From NCBI RefSeq assembly GCF_018130505.1, contig NZ_JAFCKH010000001.1:620001-684000 (forward strand): 64,000 nucleotides of DNA, given 5' to 3'. The position numbers were made by a program, and so were the translations under genes. Positions 45,113 to 55,378 of the stretch are shown here, in pieces (the stretch's first letter is position 1; every line of letters starts with the position of its first letter). The notes beneath the pieces are model-generated. The model was not told the origin of the DNA. It saw nothing but the letters and a program-made list of their open reading frames with translations, and did no database searches. This DNA comes from Bradyrhizobium tropiciagri. GTDB taxonomy: Bacteria; Pseudomonadota; Alphaproteobacteria; Rhizobiales; Xanthobacteraceae.

Positions 45113-46888
45113 ATGACCGACAAGAGCCACGACCCCAATCAGATGACCGGCGCCGCGATGATCGTGCGCGCGCTCATCGACCACGGCGTCGAGCATCTGT
45201 TCGGCTATCCCGGCGGTGCGGTGCTTCCGATTTACGACGAGATTTTCCAGCAGAGCGAGGTCGAGCACATCCTGGTGCGCCATGAACAGGGCGCCGGCCA
45301 CGCCGCGGAAGGGTATGCGCGCTCGACCGGCAAGCCCGGCGTGGTGCTGGTGACTTCGGGCCCAGGCGCCACCAACATGGTGACGCCGCTGACCGACGCG
45401 CTGATGGACTCGATCCCGCTGGTCTGCATCACCGGCCAGGTGCCGACCCACCTGATCGGCAACGATGCCTTCCAGGAATGCGACACGGTCGGCATCACGC
45501 GGCCCTGCACCAAGCACAACTGGCTGGTGCGCAGCGTCGACGATCTCGCCAAGGTGCTGCACGAGGCGTTCTACGTTGCCACCACCGGCCGGCCCGGTCC
45601 GGTCGTGGTCGACGTGCCGAAGGACGTGCAGTTCGCGACCGGCACCTATCATCCGCCGAGCAAATCGGACGTGCACGTCTCCTACACGCCGCGCGTCAAG
45701 GGCGACGAGAACCAGATCCGCAAGGCGGTGGCGATGCTGGCGCATGCCAAGCGTCCGATCATCTACACCGGCGGCGGTGTGATCAATTCCGGCCCGGAAG
45801 CCTCGACGCTGCTGCGCCAGCTGGTGGAGGCGACCGGCTTCCCGATCACCTCGACCCTGATGGGGCTCGGCGCCTATCCGGCCTCGGGACCGAACTGGCT
45901 CGGTATGCTCGGCATGCACGGCACCTACGAGGCCAACATGGCGATGCATGATTGCGACGTCATGCTGTGCGTCGGCGCGCGCTTCGACGACCGCATCACC
46001 GGCCGCACCGATGCGTTCTCGCCGGGCTCGAAGAAGATCCACATCGACATCGACCCGTCCTCGATCAACAAGAACATCCGCGTCGACGTGCCGATCATCG
46101 GCGACGCCGGCAACGTGCTCGGCGATCTCCTGCACACGTTCAAGGCGGAGGCGCGGAAGCCCGACATCAAGGCGTGGTGGCAGCAGATCGCGCAATGGCG
46201 CGCGCGCAACTCGCTGTCCTACCGCAAGAACAACGATATCATCCTGCCGCAATATGCGATCCAGCGGCTGTTCGAGCTGACCCGGGGCAAGGACACCTAC
46301 ATCACGACCGAAGTCGGCCAGCACCAGATGTGGGCCGCGCAGTTCTACGGGTTCGAGGAGCCGCATCGCTGGATGACTTCCGGCGGTCTCGGCACCATGG
46401 GCTACGGCCTGCCGGCCGCGGTCGGCGTGCAGGTCGCGCATCGCGACAGCCTGGTGATCGACATCGCCGGCGACGCCTCGGTGCAGATGACGATCCAGGA
46501 GATGTCGACGGCGGTGCAGTACGAGCTGCCGATCAAGATATTCATCCTGAACAACCAGTACATGGGCATGGTGCGGCAGTGGCAGCAGCTGTTGCACGGC
46601 AACCGCCTGTCGCATTCCTACACCGAGGCGCTGCCTGACTTCGTCAAGCTCGCCGAGGCCTATGGTTGCGTCGGCCTGCAGGCGGTCAAGCCCGCCGATC
46701 TCGACGGCGCGATCAAGGAGATGATCGCGATCAAGCGCCCGGTGCTGTTCGACTGCCGCGTCGCGGCGCTGGAGAACTGCTTCCCGATGATCCCGTCGGG
46801 CAAGGCGCACAACGAGATGCTGCTGCCGGAAGAGGCGACCGATGCGGCAACCGCAAGCGCCTTCGCCGGCGGCAAGGCGCTGGTGTGA
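45113..46888 (+). CDS. ilvI: Acetolactate synthase large subunit
   Basis: A 591-residue ThDP enzyme that condenses two pyruvates to acetolactate, or pyruvate with 2-oxobutyrate, the first common step of Val, Leu and Ile synthesis. It has the ThDP Glu in VRHEQGAGHAAEGYAR, SGPGATNMVTPL, and the ThDP-Mg motif GDASVQMTIQEM ending in NNQYMGMV. It is preceded by a leader peptide and attenuator. The name ilvI (rather than ilvB) follows its pairing with an IlvH-like small subunit. Confidence 0.95.
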   Translation: MTDKSHDPNQMTGAAMIVRALIDHGVEHLFGYPGGAVLPIYDEIFQQSEVEHILVRHEQGAGHAAEGYARSTGKPGVVLVTSGPGATNMVTPLTDALMDSIPLVCITGQVPTHLIGNDAFQECDTVGITRPCTKHNWLVRSVDDLAKVLHEAFYVATTGRPGPVVVDVPKDVQFATGTYHPPSKSDVHVSYTPRVKGDENQIRKAVAMLAHAKRPIIYTGGGVINSGPEASTLLRQLVEATGFPITSTLMGLGAYPASGPNWLGMLGMHGTYEANMAMHDCDVMLCVGARFDDRITGRTDAFSPGSKKIHIDIDPSSINKNIRVDVPIIGDAGNVLGDLLHTFKAEARKPDIKAWWQQIAQWRARNSLSYRKNNDIILPQYAIQRLFELTRGKDTYITTEVGQHQMWAAQFYGFEEPHRWMTSGGLGTMGYGLPAAVGVQVAHRDSLVIDIAGDASVQMTIQEMSTAVQYELPIKIFILNNQYMGMVRQWQQLLHGNRLSHSYTEALPDFVKLAEAYGCVGLQAVKPADLDGAIKEMIAIKRPVLFDCRVAALENCFPMIPSGKAHNEMLLPEEATDAATASAFAGGKALV

Positions 46889-46899
46889 GGTGAACGCCG

Positions 46900-47886
46900 A
46901 TGTTTGACCTCAACGAGCTCGAACGCGCGCACGGCATCGTCGGCACCGCCGTGCCGCCGACGCCGGCGCATGCCTGGCCGCTCTTGGCCGAGCGGCTCGG
47001 TGCATCCGTCGTGGTCAAGCACGAGAACCACACGCCGATCGGCGCCTTCAAGGTGCGCGGCGGTCTCGTCTATCTCGCGCGGCTGAAGCGCGAGCGGCCC
47101 GATGTACCCGGCATCATCTCGGCGACCCGCGGTAATCACGGCCAGAGCCTCGCCTTTGCCGCAGGCCGGCACGGCGTGCCGGCGGTGATCTACGTGCCGC
47201 GGGGCAACTCGGTAGAGAAGAACCGCGCGATGCGCGCGTTCGGCGCTGAACTGGTCGAGCATGGCGAGGACTTTCAGGCCGCGCGGGAAGAGGCCGAGCG
47301 CCGCGCCCAGTTCGCCGGCCTGCACATGGTGCCGTCGTTCCACCCGGACCTGGTGCTCGGTGTTGCGACCTACGCGCTCGAGCTGTTCCGGACTGCGCCC
47401 GACCTCGACATTCTCTATGTGCCGATCGGGCAGGGCTCCGGCATCTGCGGCTGCATCATGGCGCGCGACCTGCTCGGATTGAAGACCGAGATCGTCGGCG
47501 TGCAATCGACCGAGGCGCCTTCCTACGCGCTGTCGTTCGCGGCTGGTGCGATCGTGACCACTGCGACCAGCAACACCCGCGCCGACGGCATGGCGACGCG
47601 CATTCCGGATGCGGACGCGCTTGCCCTGATCCGCAAGGGCGCATCGCGCATCGTGCAGGTTACCGACGATGAGGTCGCTCACGCGATCCGCGCCTACTGG
47701 ACCGATACGCACAACCTCGCCGAAGGCGCCGGCGCCGCGCCGCTCGCCGCCGCGCTGCAGGAAAAGGGCAGGCTCTCCGGCAAGCGGGTCGGCCTGATCC
47801 TGAGCGGCGGCAATATCGATTTCGATCTGTTCCGGTCCTGGATCGGGACGGACACCGCGCCGGCCGCGCAGCGCGCGGTGGCGTGA
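46900..47886 (+). CDS. Threonine dehydratase-like PLP enzyme
   Basis: A 328-residue fold-type II PLP enzyme. The PLP lysine lies in PIGAFKVRGG and the cofactor-phosphate loop is in SATRGNHGQSLAFAA. It has no ACT regulatory domain. Threonine deaminase makes 2-oxobutyrate, the isoleucine branch substrate of acetolactate synthase, which suits its place between ilvI (11-base gap) and ilvH (21-base gap). Other dehydratases of this fold (serine, hydroxyectoine-pathway EutB) are possible. The absence of an ACT domain suggests a non-feedback-controlled form. Confidence 0.8.
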   Translation: MFDLNELERAHGIVGTAVPPTPAHAWPLLAERLGASVVVKHENHTPIGAFKVRGGLVYLARLKRERPDVPGIISATRGNHGQSLAFAAGRHGVPAVIYVPRGNSVEKNRAMRAFGAELVEHGEDFQAAREEAERRAQFAGLHMVPSFHPDLVLGVATYALELFRTAPDLDILYVPIGQGSGICGCIMARDLLGLKTEIVGVQSTEAPSYALSFAAGAIVTTATSNTRADGMATRIPDADALALIRKGASRIVQVTDDEVAHAIRAYWTDTHNLAEGAGAAPLAAALQEKGRLSGKRVGLILSGGNIDFDLFRSWIGTDTAPAAQRAVA

Positions 47887-47907
47887 GAAGAATGTAAGGG
47901 GACGACC

Positions 47908-48450
47908 ATGAACCAGCCCGCATCCGCCTACTTCCTCGAAGAGCGCCACGATCCCAACGAGACGCACACGCTGTCGGTGCTCGTGCAGAACGAGCCCGGC
48001 GTGCTCGCCCGCGTGATCGGACTGTTCTCCGGCCGCGGCTACAACATCGACAGTCTCACCGTCTCGGAGACCGAGAGTCAGAAACACCTCTCGCGGATCA
48101 CCATCGTCACCACCGGCACGCCGATGGTGATCCAGCAGATCAAGCATCAGCTCGACCGCATGGTCCCGGTCTACCGCGTCGTCGACATGACCTTGACCGG
48201 CAACTCGGTCGAACGCGAGCTCGCGATGGTCAAGGTGCGCGGCACCGGCGACCACCGCGTCGAGGCGCTGCGGCTCGCGGACGCGTTCCGCGCCCGGGTG
48301 ATCGACGCCACCACGGAGAGCTTTGTGTTCGAGATCACAGGGAATTCGTCCAAGATCAATCAGTTCATCGACCTGATGCGCCCGCTGGGCCTGGTCGAGG
48401 TGTCACGAACCGGGGTGGCCGCGATCACGCGTGGGCCGGAAGGGATGTGA
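47908..48450 (+). CDS. ilvH: Acetolactate synthase small (regulatory) subunit
   Basis: A 180-residue protein with an N-terminal ACT domain (about 15-90: THTLSVLVQNEPGVLARVIG, RGYNIDSLTVSETE) and the C-terminal ALS_ss domain. It binds valine and activates and regulates the large subunit. It follows ilvI with one gene between. The methyltransferase gene begins 3 bases after its stop. Confidence 0.95.
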   Translation: MNQPASAYFLEERHDPNETHTLSVLVQNEPGVLARVIGLFSGRGYNIDSLTVSETESQKHLSRITIVTTGTPMVIQQIKHQLDRMVPVYRVVDMTLTGNSVERELAMVKVRGTGDHRVEALRLADAFRARVIDATTESFVFEITGNSSKINQFIDLMRPLGLVEVSRTGVAAITRGPEGM

Positions 48451-48453
48451 GTC

Positions 48454-49149
48454 ATGTTGGCGCGCGACTGGTACTACACGCAACGGCGGCGGGTCGGGCT
48501 CGATACCGCGGTCGCCTCGATCTACGATAATCGCGAGGACAATGATGCCCGCGCCCGCCAGGCGCTGACGATGCTCGGCGTCAAGCCGGGCTGGCGCGTC
48601 GCCGACATCGGCTGCGGCAACGGCGTGCTGGCGACCGAGGCGGCGCTGATGGGCGCCGAGGTCGACGCCATCGACATCTCGCCGGCGATGCTCGGGCTCG
48701 CCGAGATCTATGCCCGCGACCGCAAGGCGCGGATCCGCACCCAACCGGCCGGGCTGCTGTCCTTTGCCTACCAGCCCAATTCCTACGACCTGATCGTAAG
48801 CGAGTTCACGTTGCATCATCTGCCCGACTTCTGGAAGGCGGTGGCGCTGTCGCGGATCTTCAATGCTCTCAAGCCCGGCGCCAACTTCTATCTGCGCGAC
48901 ATGGTGTTCGTCAGCATGCCCGACGGCGTCGATCGCGATGTCGAGGGCTGGGCCGACTTCTCGATCAAGAACCACGATTTCGAGCGCGAAAGCGTGATGA
49001 ACCACATGCGCGACGAGTACTCGACCTTCGGCTGGGTGATGGAGCGCATGCTGACCGAGACCGGCTTCACCCTGGTCTCGGCCGATTATCACGCGCCGCT
49101 GCACGGCACCTATCTGTTGCGCAAACCGAAGCCCGACGAGCAGATCTAG
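48454..49149 (+). CDS. Class I SAM-dependent methyltransferase
   Basis: A 231-residue methyltransferase with the SAM motif VADIGCGNGVLATEAAL, motif II GAEVDAIDISPAML and the acidic loop EFTLHHLPDFWKAV. It has no membrane segment. Its short distance to ilvH indicates the same transcript, but no methylation step belongs to branched-chain synthesis, so the substrate is unknown. Confidence 0.85.
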   Translation: MLARDWYYTQRRRVGLDTAVASIYDNREDNDARARQALTMLGVKPGWRVADIGCGNGVLATEAALMGAEVDAIDISPAMLGLAEIYARDRKARIRTQPAGLLSFAYQPNSYDLIVSEFTLHHLPDFWKAVALSRIFNALKPGANFYLRDMVFVSMPDGVDRDVEGWADFSIKNHDFERESVMNHMRDEYSTFGWVMERMLTETGFTLVSADYHAPLHGTYLLRKPKPDEQI

Positions 49150-49189
49150 ACACCACCGAAGCCAGAACCGAAATCAAAGAAGAACAACA

Positions 49190-50068
49190 ATGAAGCCGGC
49201 CGATGTTGGCATCGCCGTCATGGTCGCGGTGATCTGGGGGCTCGCGTTCGTCGCAAGCCGGATCGCGCTCGACGAACTGCCGCCGGAACTGATGACCGCG
49301 CTGCGCTTCGGCATCGCGGCGCTGCCGTGCCTGTTCCTGCGCAAGCCGAAGCAGGTGTCGTGGCCGCTGCTGATCGGCATCAGCTTCACGCTGTTCCTCG
49401 GCCAGTTCCTGGCGCAGTCGATCGCGATCGCCCATGGTGTGCCGGTCGGGCTCACCAGCGTGATCGTGCAGAGCCAGGCGCTGTTCACCATCGGTTTTGC
49501 TGCGCTCGTGTTCGGCGAACGACCGTCGCGGATGCAAACCGTCGGCATCGCTGTTGCCGCAGTCGGCCTTTTGATGATCTGCGGCACCGTCGGCTACGAC
49601 TTCAGCGTCACCGCCTTCGCCATCCTGATGATCTCGCCGGTCTCGTTCGCGGTCGGAAACCTGTTGCTACGGCCGGCGCAGGACGCGCGGATGTTCGACC
49701 TGTTCGCCTGGCTGTGCCTCTGCGCGGCAGTGCCGCTGTTTGCCCTGTCGTTCGTCACGCTGGGGGCGAAGCCGCTGTGGCAGGCGCTGTGGCATCTGTC
49801 GCCCGTCGGCATTGTCGCCATGCTGTGCATCGGCGCCATCTCGACCAGCATCGCCTACTGGCTGTGGGGCCGTCTGCTGCGGGATTATCCCGCCGCGCAG
49901 GTGGTGCCGTTCGCGCTGCTGGTGCCGTTCGTGGGATCGGCAGCCTCGAGCATCGTGTTCGGCGAGAAATTCGGGCCCCTGCGGCTGGCCGGCATGATCA
50001 CCGTGATCGCCGGCATCGCCGTGATGCTGCTGTCGAAGCGGCCCAAAGTCCTGCCGAAGGTCGCGTGA
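49190..50068 (+). CDS. EamA-family (DMT) exporter
   Basis: A 292-residue permease with ten membrane helices in two EamA repeats (first opens GLAFVASRIALDELPPELMT; second ends PFVGSAASSIVFGEKFG). DMT proteins export amino acids and metabolites. It lies in the ilv block before a LysE-family exporter, so export of excess amino acid is a plausible role, but only by context. Confidence 0.88.
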   Translation: MKPADVGIAVMVAVIWGLAFVASRIALDELPPELMTALRFGIAALPCLFLRKPKQVSWPLLIGISFTLFLGQFLAQSIAIAHGVPVGLTSVIVQSQALFTIGFAALVFGERPSRMQTVGIAVAAVGLLMICGTVGYDFSVTAFAILMISPVSFAVGNLLLRPAQDARMFDLFAWLCLCAAVPLFALSFVTLGAKPLWQALWHLSPVGIVAMLCIGAISTSIAYWLWGRLLRDYPAAQVVPFALLVPFVGSAASSIVFGEKFGPLRLAGMITVIAGIAVMLLSKRPKVLPKVA

Positions 50069-50075
50069 GGGCACC

Positions 50076-50684
50076 ATGTCCGGTTCGCTGCTGTTCGCCT
50101 TTGTCGTGTTCTCCGTCGTGATGTTCTTCACGCCGGGCCCCAACAACATCATGCTGCTGTCCTCGGGGCTGACTTACGGCTTCCGCCGCACGCTGCCGCA
50201 TATCGCCGGCATCACAGTCGGGTTCGCCTTCATGGTCGGTGCGGTCGGTGTCGGGCTGGGGGCGATCTTCATCGCCTACCCGGTGCTGCAGACCATCCTG
50301 AAATATGGCGGCGTGGTCTATCTGGTCTACCTCGCCGCTGTCATCGCCATGGCCGCGCCGCCCTCGGCGGACAAGGATGCCAGGACGGGCCGCGGGCCGA
50401 TGACGTTCTGGGGCGCGGCCATGTTCCAGTGGATCAACGCCAAGGGCTGGGTGATGGTGATCGGCACCATCACGGCCTATGCGGCGATCGCCGCCTTTCC
50501 CTGGAACATCGCGATCCAGGTCGGCCTCAGCCTGATGCTGGGCACGGTGTCCTGCACCGTCTGGGCGCTGTTCGGCACCGCGCTGCGGCCGGTCCTGACC
50601 TCGCCCCTCGCGATCCGGATCTTCAACGTGGCGATGGCCGTCCTGCTGCTGGCCTCGCTCTACCCGGTCTTCATGGACGCATGA
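50076..50684 (+). CDS. LysE-family amino acid exporter
   Basis: A 202-residue permease with six hydrophobic segments. The family opening VMFFTPGPNNIMLLSSGLTY is followed by GFRRTLPHIAGITVG. LysE/RhtB proteins export lysine, homoserine, threonine or branched-chain amino acids. It begins 7 bases after the EamA gene. A role as safety valve for the ilv pathway is inferred. Confidence 0.9.
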   Translation: MSGSLLFAFVVFSVVMFFTPGPNNIMLLSSGLTYGFRRTLPHIAGITVGFAFMVGAVGVGLGAIFIAYPVLQTILKYGGVVYLVYLAAVIAMAAPPSADKDARTGRGPMTFWGAAMFQWINAKGWVMVIGTITAYAAIAAFPWNIAIQVGLSLMLGTVSCTVWALFGTALRPVLTSPLAIRIFNVAMAVLLLASLYPVFMDA

Positions 50685-50712
50685 TGCCGCACCGCGCCAT
50701 GCGAGATGGGGG

Positions 50713-50730
50713 TTTCCCCTGACGGGGAAA
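50713..50730. other. Small hairpin between lysE-like gene and ilvC
   Basis: TTTCCCC-TGAC-GGGGAAA is a perfect 7-pair hairpin, 28 bases after the exporter stop, followed on the plus strand by ATGC and not by T. It may mark the 3' end of the upstream transcript. Confidence 0.4.
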
Positions 50731-50739
50731 ATGCTCTAG

Positions 50740-51855
<1,116 letters not shown>

Positions 51856-51874
51856 GCCGCGATCCACATTTGGA

Positions 51875-51906
51875 GCATCGAGGTCGCGTGGATGCGATCT
51901 CGATGC
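51875..51906 (+). terminator. Hairpin after ilvC
   Basis: GCATCGAGGTCGC and GCGATCTCGATGC form a 13-pair stem with one G-T pair and a 6-base loop, 19 bases after the ilvC stop. There is no T run. It is a probable processing or partial termination site. Confidence 0.5.
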
Positions 51907-51937
51907 TGAGGAACGGAGCTAACCGGTAAGACCCGGC

Positions 51938-51971
51938 TTATCGGCCGCCTCGGCGTCGAGGCGGCCGATAA
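51938..51971. terminator. Strong bidirectional hairpin
   Basis: TTATCGGCCGCCTCG and CGAGGCGGCCGATAA pair perfectly (15 pairs) around GCGT. It lies between the convergent ends of ilvC and the M4 gene (23 bases from the latter's stop), and could end transcription from both sides. Confidence 0.65.
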
Positions 51972-51994
51972 AATCCGCAGTCTTCACCGGCGCG

Positions 51995-53722
51995 CTATCG
52001 GATACCTGCCGCGTTGAAGCCAGCCTCGACAGCCGCGACGCGAGCGTCAATCTGATCTTGTGGCAGGGTCCGGAACAGCGACCGCGTGGCCAGGACGACA
52101 CCACGGCGGCTGTCTGAAAAGGTCGATTGTCGCGAGAGCTGCTGTGTAAGCGCGATATAGAAAATGGCCGCGAGTTCGCTCGGCTTGAAGAGGAACCCGT
52201 CGCCATCCTTTGCCGTCATCACCTTGAAGGCTGCGAAATTGTGAATTCCGCTGTTGGTGTGCACGCCGCCGGAATCCCCCTGCTCGGTAAGAGGCAGGAC
52301 GACGAAATTGCTCATCAACTTGGGCTGCCCGAACCGGGTTGGATCTTCCATGTCGCGCAGCGCCTCGAGCCCGCTGGATATCCCGTCACCGATCAACCAG
52401 TTCCATTTCTCCATATCCGGCTCGCCGACATTGGAAATGATGATGCCGAATATGTCGGAATAGGATTCATTCAGTGCGCCGGTCTCGCCCAGATAAACCA
52501 GACGTGCTGTGTCGCCCGTGACGCCGTGAAACAATTCGTGCGCCACGACGTCGAGTGCCGCCGAAAGCGATCGTAGCTTGCCGTCGAACTTGGCCTGACC
52601 GTAGACCATTTGGGTGCCATCCCAAAACGCGTTCAGCCAGATCTTGCTGCCCGCAGGCGGCTGCTCGAACCTTTTGACAACGCAATTGACGGTCGAGATC
52701 ATGCGCCCGCCCATGTTGTCGATATTGTTGCGTTTGAGCACGTCGCGCAAAAATTTGGCGACGATCGTTGCGTTGCAGTGCGCGCTGACTGCAGCGCTGG
52801 AGAACGGATGCGCCACCAGGTTACCCGGCAGATCCGCTCGTTCCGGGTCGCCGAAGCTGAAATCGTAGGTCTCTATGTTGAGGGTATCGTCGCGCATCAC
52901 CTTCTTGCTGCCCTCGCGCACGATGCCAAAGGTCTGGTCGTTGCCGAGTTCGTCCATCCCGTTGCTGGTTTCGGTCGGCGTGCGCGGCAATTCCGCCACC
53001 AGCGCGCCAGTCAGCGCGTCGACGACATAGTCATAGATCAAGGGCATGTCGCGTCCGGGCGTTTTCGACTTCTTTCGGCTCCGAACGTCTTCAACCACAT
53101 AGGCAAGGTGCCATTTGCCCTTCTGGTCGTAATAGAGGTTCAGCACGGGCGTGCGTTCCGGCAGTTCGCGGCCGTAGCCGGCCTCGGCCGCAATCTTCTT
53201 CAGTGCATCTTGCGGAGAAATCTTCGCGACGTAGGATTTGACGTCCGGCTCCGCGAGGTTCGAATTGAGCGACACCATCTCGTTCTTGTCACCGAGTTCG
53301 ACGCTGACGAGGGAGCCATAAACCGGAATGCCTTTCACTTGCTGGCGAAATTTGACGATGCTGGTTCCCGTCAGTGGCACCGTTTCGACGCCGAGGCTCT
53401 TGAAGCTGCTCTCGGTGCCATCGACCACCGGCGCCGTCAGCGACGGCATCGCCTTGCTTGCCAGCGCGTGATCGAGAATCCGTTTGGCGGCGCTTTCCGG
53501 ATCGACATTTTCGGGTTGGTTTACTGCGAGCGAGAATGTGGAAGTCGCGGGGCGCTCCGACCTGAGCGCTTCGAAGGTACGCCGGCCATCTTGTTCGGTC
53601 ACGTGCATTGCCAGGGACTTGAAGCCGCTCGCTCTGTATGCCGCGGCCGTGCCGGCGCGCTTTTTCTTCGCTGCTTTTTTCGTCGTCCTCTTTGCCTTGG
53701 CTGCTTTCGTTGATCTAGCCAT
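51995..53722 (-). CDS. M4 (thermolysin-family) metallopeptidase
   Basis: A 575-residue protease. A propeptide-like FTP/PepSY region (about 90-250) precedes the peptidase domain with the zinc site VVAHELFHGVT (about 395), the third ligand and Asp in GALNESYSDIFG, and the C-terminal HTNSGIHN segment (thermolysin has HINSGI). No Sec signal peptide is seen. Instead the N-terminus is Lys/Ala-rich (KAAKAKRTTKKAAKKKRAG). GAGGAGG precedes the ATG at 53722. The gene is convergent with ilvC and flanked by ilvC 3' repeats. Its codon use appears less GC-biased than its neighbours, consistent with transfer. Confidence 0.87.
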   Translation of the reverse strand: MARSTKAAKAKRTTKKAAKKKRAGTAAAYRASGFKSLAMHVTEQDGRRTFEALRSERPATSTFSLAVNQPENVDPESAAKRILDHALASKAMPSLTAPVVDGTESSFKSLGVETVPLTGTSIVKFRQQVKGIPVYGSLVSVELGDKNEMVSLNSNLAEPDVKSYVAKISPQDALKKIAAEAGYGRELPERTPVLNLYYDQKGKWHLAYVVEDVRSRKKSKTPGRDMPLIYDYVVDALTGALVAELPRTPTETSNGMDELGNDQTFGIVREGSKKVMRDDTLNIETYDFSFGDPERADLPGNLVAHPFSSAAVSAHCNATIVAKFLRDVLKRNNIDNMGGRMISTVNCVVKRFEQPPAGSKIWLNAFWDGTQMVYGQAKFDGKLRSLSAALDVVAHELFHGVTGDTARLVYLGETGALNESYSDIFGIIISNVGEPDMEKWNWLIGDGISSGLEALRDMEDPTRFGQPKLMSNFVVLPLTEQGDSGGVHTNSGIHNFAAFKVMTAKDGDGFLFKPSELAAIFYIALTQQLSRQSTFSDSRRGVVLATRSLFRTLPQDQIDARVAAVEAGFNAAGIR

Positions 53723-53835
53723 AATTGCCTCCTCAACAAATACAACTATAAAATGTAGATATAGCTGGCTTCGGTCGGAAACTCCAGATAGTGTAGGGGC
53801 CAGTGGCGGCGCGCGTGTGCGGCATTTCACACCGG

Positions 53836-53966
53836 TCAAATTTGTTGCCGGTTCGCGGCCCATGCCGAGCTCGCCCAGCACCCGATCGAGCAGGTCGGCA
53901 GCCAGACCGCGCGAGATGACGCCCTCTGTCGCGGAGGGCGCCCTGGTCGACAAGAGCAAGAACTAA
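53836..53966 (+). pseudogene. Decayed duplicate of the ilvC 3' end
   Basis: The last 32 bases before and including the stop match ilvC exactly (GALVDKSKN and stop). Upstream, CCGATCGAGCAGGTCGGC also matches exactly, and the protein frame there reads AELAQHPIEQVG against ilv[13 protein letters not shown]. Between the two blocks the copy has a 1-base insertion that shifts the frame. Similarity fades near 53836. It cannot be translated as part of any ilvC. Confidence 0.8.
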
Positions 53967-53977
53967 GGCACGACTTG

Positions 53978-54063
53978 TAGGGTGGGCAAAGCGCAAGCGT
54001 GCCTACCCTCACGCGTACGACGTGGATGGTGGGCACGGCGCTGACGCGCCTTTGCCCACCCTA
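53978..54063. repeat. Long inverted intergenic repeat
   Basis: The left arm is TAGGGTGGGCAAAGCGCAAG running to CGTGCC. The right arm mirrors it, ending GCCTTTGCCCACCCTA. Inner arms GTGCC / GGCAC and TACC / GGTG extend it. This is the common GTAGGGTGGGCAAAG-type repeat. It lies beside the decayed ilvC end and before the DUF2336 gene, and completes the contents of the 53723-54089 gap. Confidence 0.75.
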
Positions 54064-54089
54064 TGGCAGCGGCGATCGCCGCGCCGCCA

Positions 54090-55196
54090 TTACCCCACCG
54101 CCGCTGGCTGCTTCTCGATCCGGTTGTGCAGCTGCCAGAACCGTACCGTGCGCTGCGCGGTCTCCAGCGACAGCCGCCGATAGTCGCGCTGTGCGAGCTC
54201 CAGCGTCGCATCGTCGAGCGGACGCGGCAGCGGCCGCTTGCGCAAGATGGTTTCCACCGTCGGCCAGTTCAGCCGCGCCGAGCGGCACGGGATTAGCATC
54301 AGGTCGGAGCGCATGCCGAGCATCAGCTTTTCGATCAATACGATCGGCACGTCGTTGAGCACAGCGAGCGCGACCGTCACCTCGTCGAACTTGCCGGCCT
54401 CGGCGAATTTGTAGACCGCGGCGTCGTCGAGCTCGTTCAACTGCTTCATCAGCTTCACGAGTTCTTCGGCGATGCCGTAATTGCGGCGCGGGGTGACGGC
54501 TTCCCGCTCGGCGACGTAGTCGAGCACCTGCCGGATTTCGTCGCGCACCGCGGGTGGCGCAATCGCCAGCAGGCGGGCGCGCACCGCGGCCTTGGCGCGA
54601 AGCAAGAGGTCATGCAGCAGCCTCGCCGGAAGGTCGATGCGCAGCCCGAGGATCTCGACCAACTCGTCGTCGCCTTCGGCGCGGGCGACGATGCTGGAAT
54701 AGCCGTCGTCGGAGAATTGCGCGCTGGCGTTCTTGGCGAGGCGCCGGATCACCCGGTCCTCGCCGCGCTCGATGATCACGTCGGTGACGCTCTCGGGCAG
54801 GCCTTCCCGCGCCGAGATCGCAAGCAGATGGTCCTGTCCCTTGGTGCTGGCGATCTCGCGCAGCGCCTCGGTGCTGAGTCGGCTCGACTGCGTCAGCACT
54901 TCGCCGGCGACGCTGATGTCGTCGTCCCAGGCCAGGTACTGAATCACCTCGAACGGCGCGTAGTCGAGCGGCGCCAGGCGCTTCGACAACTCGGCCCGCG
55001 CCCGCGTCTCGACGCGCGCGACCAAGAGGCACAGCACGTCGTCGAACACCTTGACCTGTTCGTCGTTGAGGCGGTCGCCGTCGTTCAGGAACAGGTCGGT
55101 GACCCGCCGCAGCGTCTGCACGCGCTTGGCGGACGTTCCGTCCCGGACTGCATCTTCAAGTTCGGCAATGATCGATTGTGCCGGCTGTTGCGCCAT
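54090..55196 (-). CDS. DUF2336 domain protein
   Basis: A 368-residue, all-helical cytosolic protein of the DUF2336 family, common and unexplored in alphaproteobacteria. It shows HEAT-like repeats (for example SRLSTEALREIASTKGQDHL, then GLPESVTDVIIERGEDRVIR). No catalytic motif is seen. The start at 55196 (MAQQPAQSIIAELEDAV) is chosen because the region upstream looks non-coding. It stands alone between repeats and a short hypothetical gene. Confidence 0.8.
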   Translation of the reverse strand: MAQQPAQSIIAELEDAVRDGTSAKRVQTLRRVTDLFLNDGDRLNDEQVKVFDDVLCLLVARVETRARAELSKRLAPLDYAPFEVIQYLAWDDDISVAGEVLTQSSRLSTEALREIASTKGQDHLLAISAREGLPESVTDVIIERGEDRVIRRLAKNASAQFSDDGYSSIVARAEGDDELVEILGLRIDLPARLLHDLLLRAKAAVRARLLAIAPPAVRDEIRQVLDYVAEREAVTPRRNYGIAEELVKLMKQLNELDDAAVYKFAEAGKFDEVTVALAVLNDVPIVLIEKLMLGMRSDLMLIPCRSARLNWPTVETILRKRPLPRPLDDATLELAQRDYRRLSLETAQRTVRFWQLHNRIEKQPAAVG

Positions 55197-55378
55197 GCGT
55201 GGCAGCCTGTTCGTTTGTTGGATGACACCCGCCGGCACGATGCGGCAGCTGATCTTACGGCTGTGTTAAGCCGAAAGCCGGTGCAAATACGGGGCGCTTC
55301 GCATCGTTAACGGGCCGCGACCAGGCGGGATTCAATTCAGTTGGCCGGCCGCGGAACGCTCTTTAGAACTTCTTCACG

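Larger units (their letters stand above)
51857..53967. mobile_element. Probable small integrated segment bounded by ilvC 3' repeats
   Basis: A 33-base exact direct repeat (51824-51856, the end of ilvC with its stop; and 53935-53967) brackets a 2.1-kb segment holding one minus-strand M4 protease gene. The distal copy includes further decayed ilvC 3' sequence. A duplicated 3' gene end on the far side is the usual footprint of site-specific integration into a gene's 3' end. No integrase or transposase is present, so the element, if it is one, is a remnant or is mobilised from elsewhere. Confidence 0.5.

Noticed and set aside
53484-53966. Plus-strand open frame ending in GALVDKSKN
   Set aside because: Only its last residues resemble IlvC; the rest is antisense to the M4 gene, so it is not a gene but the decayed duplicate.
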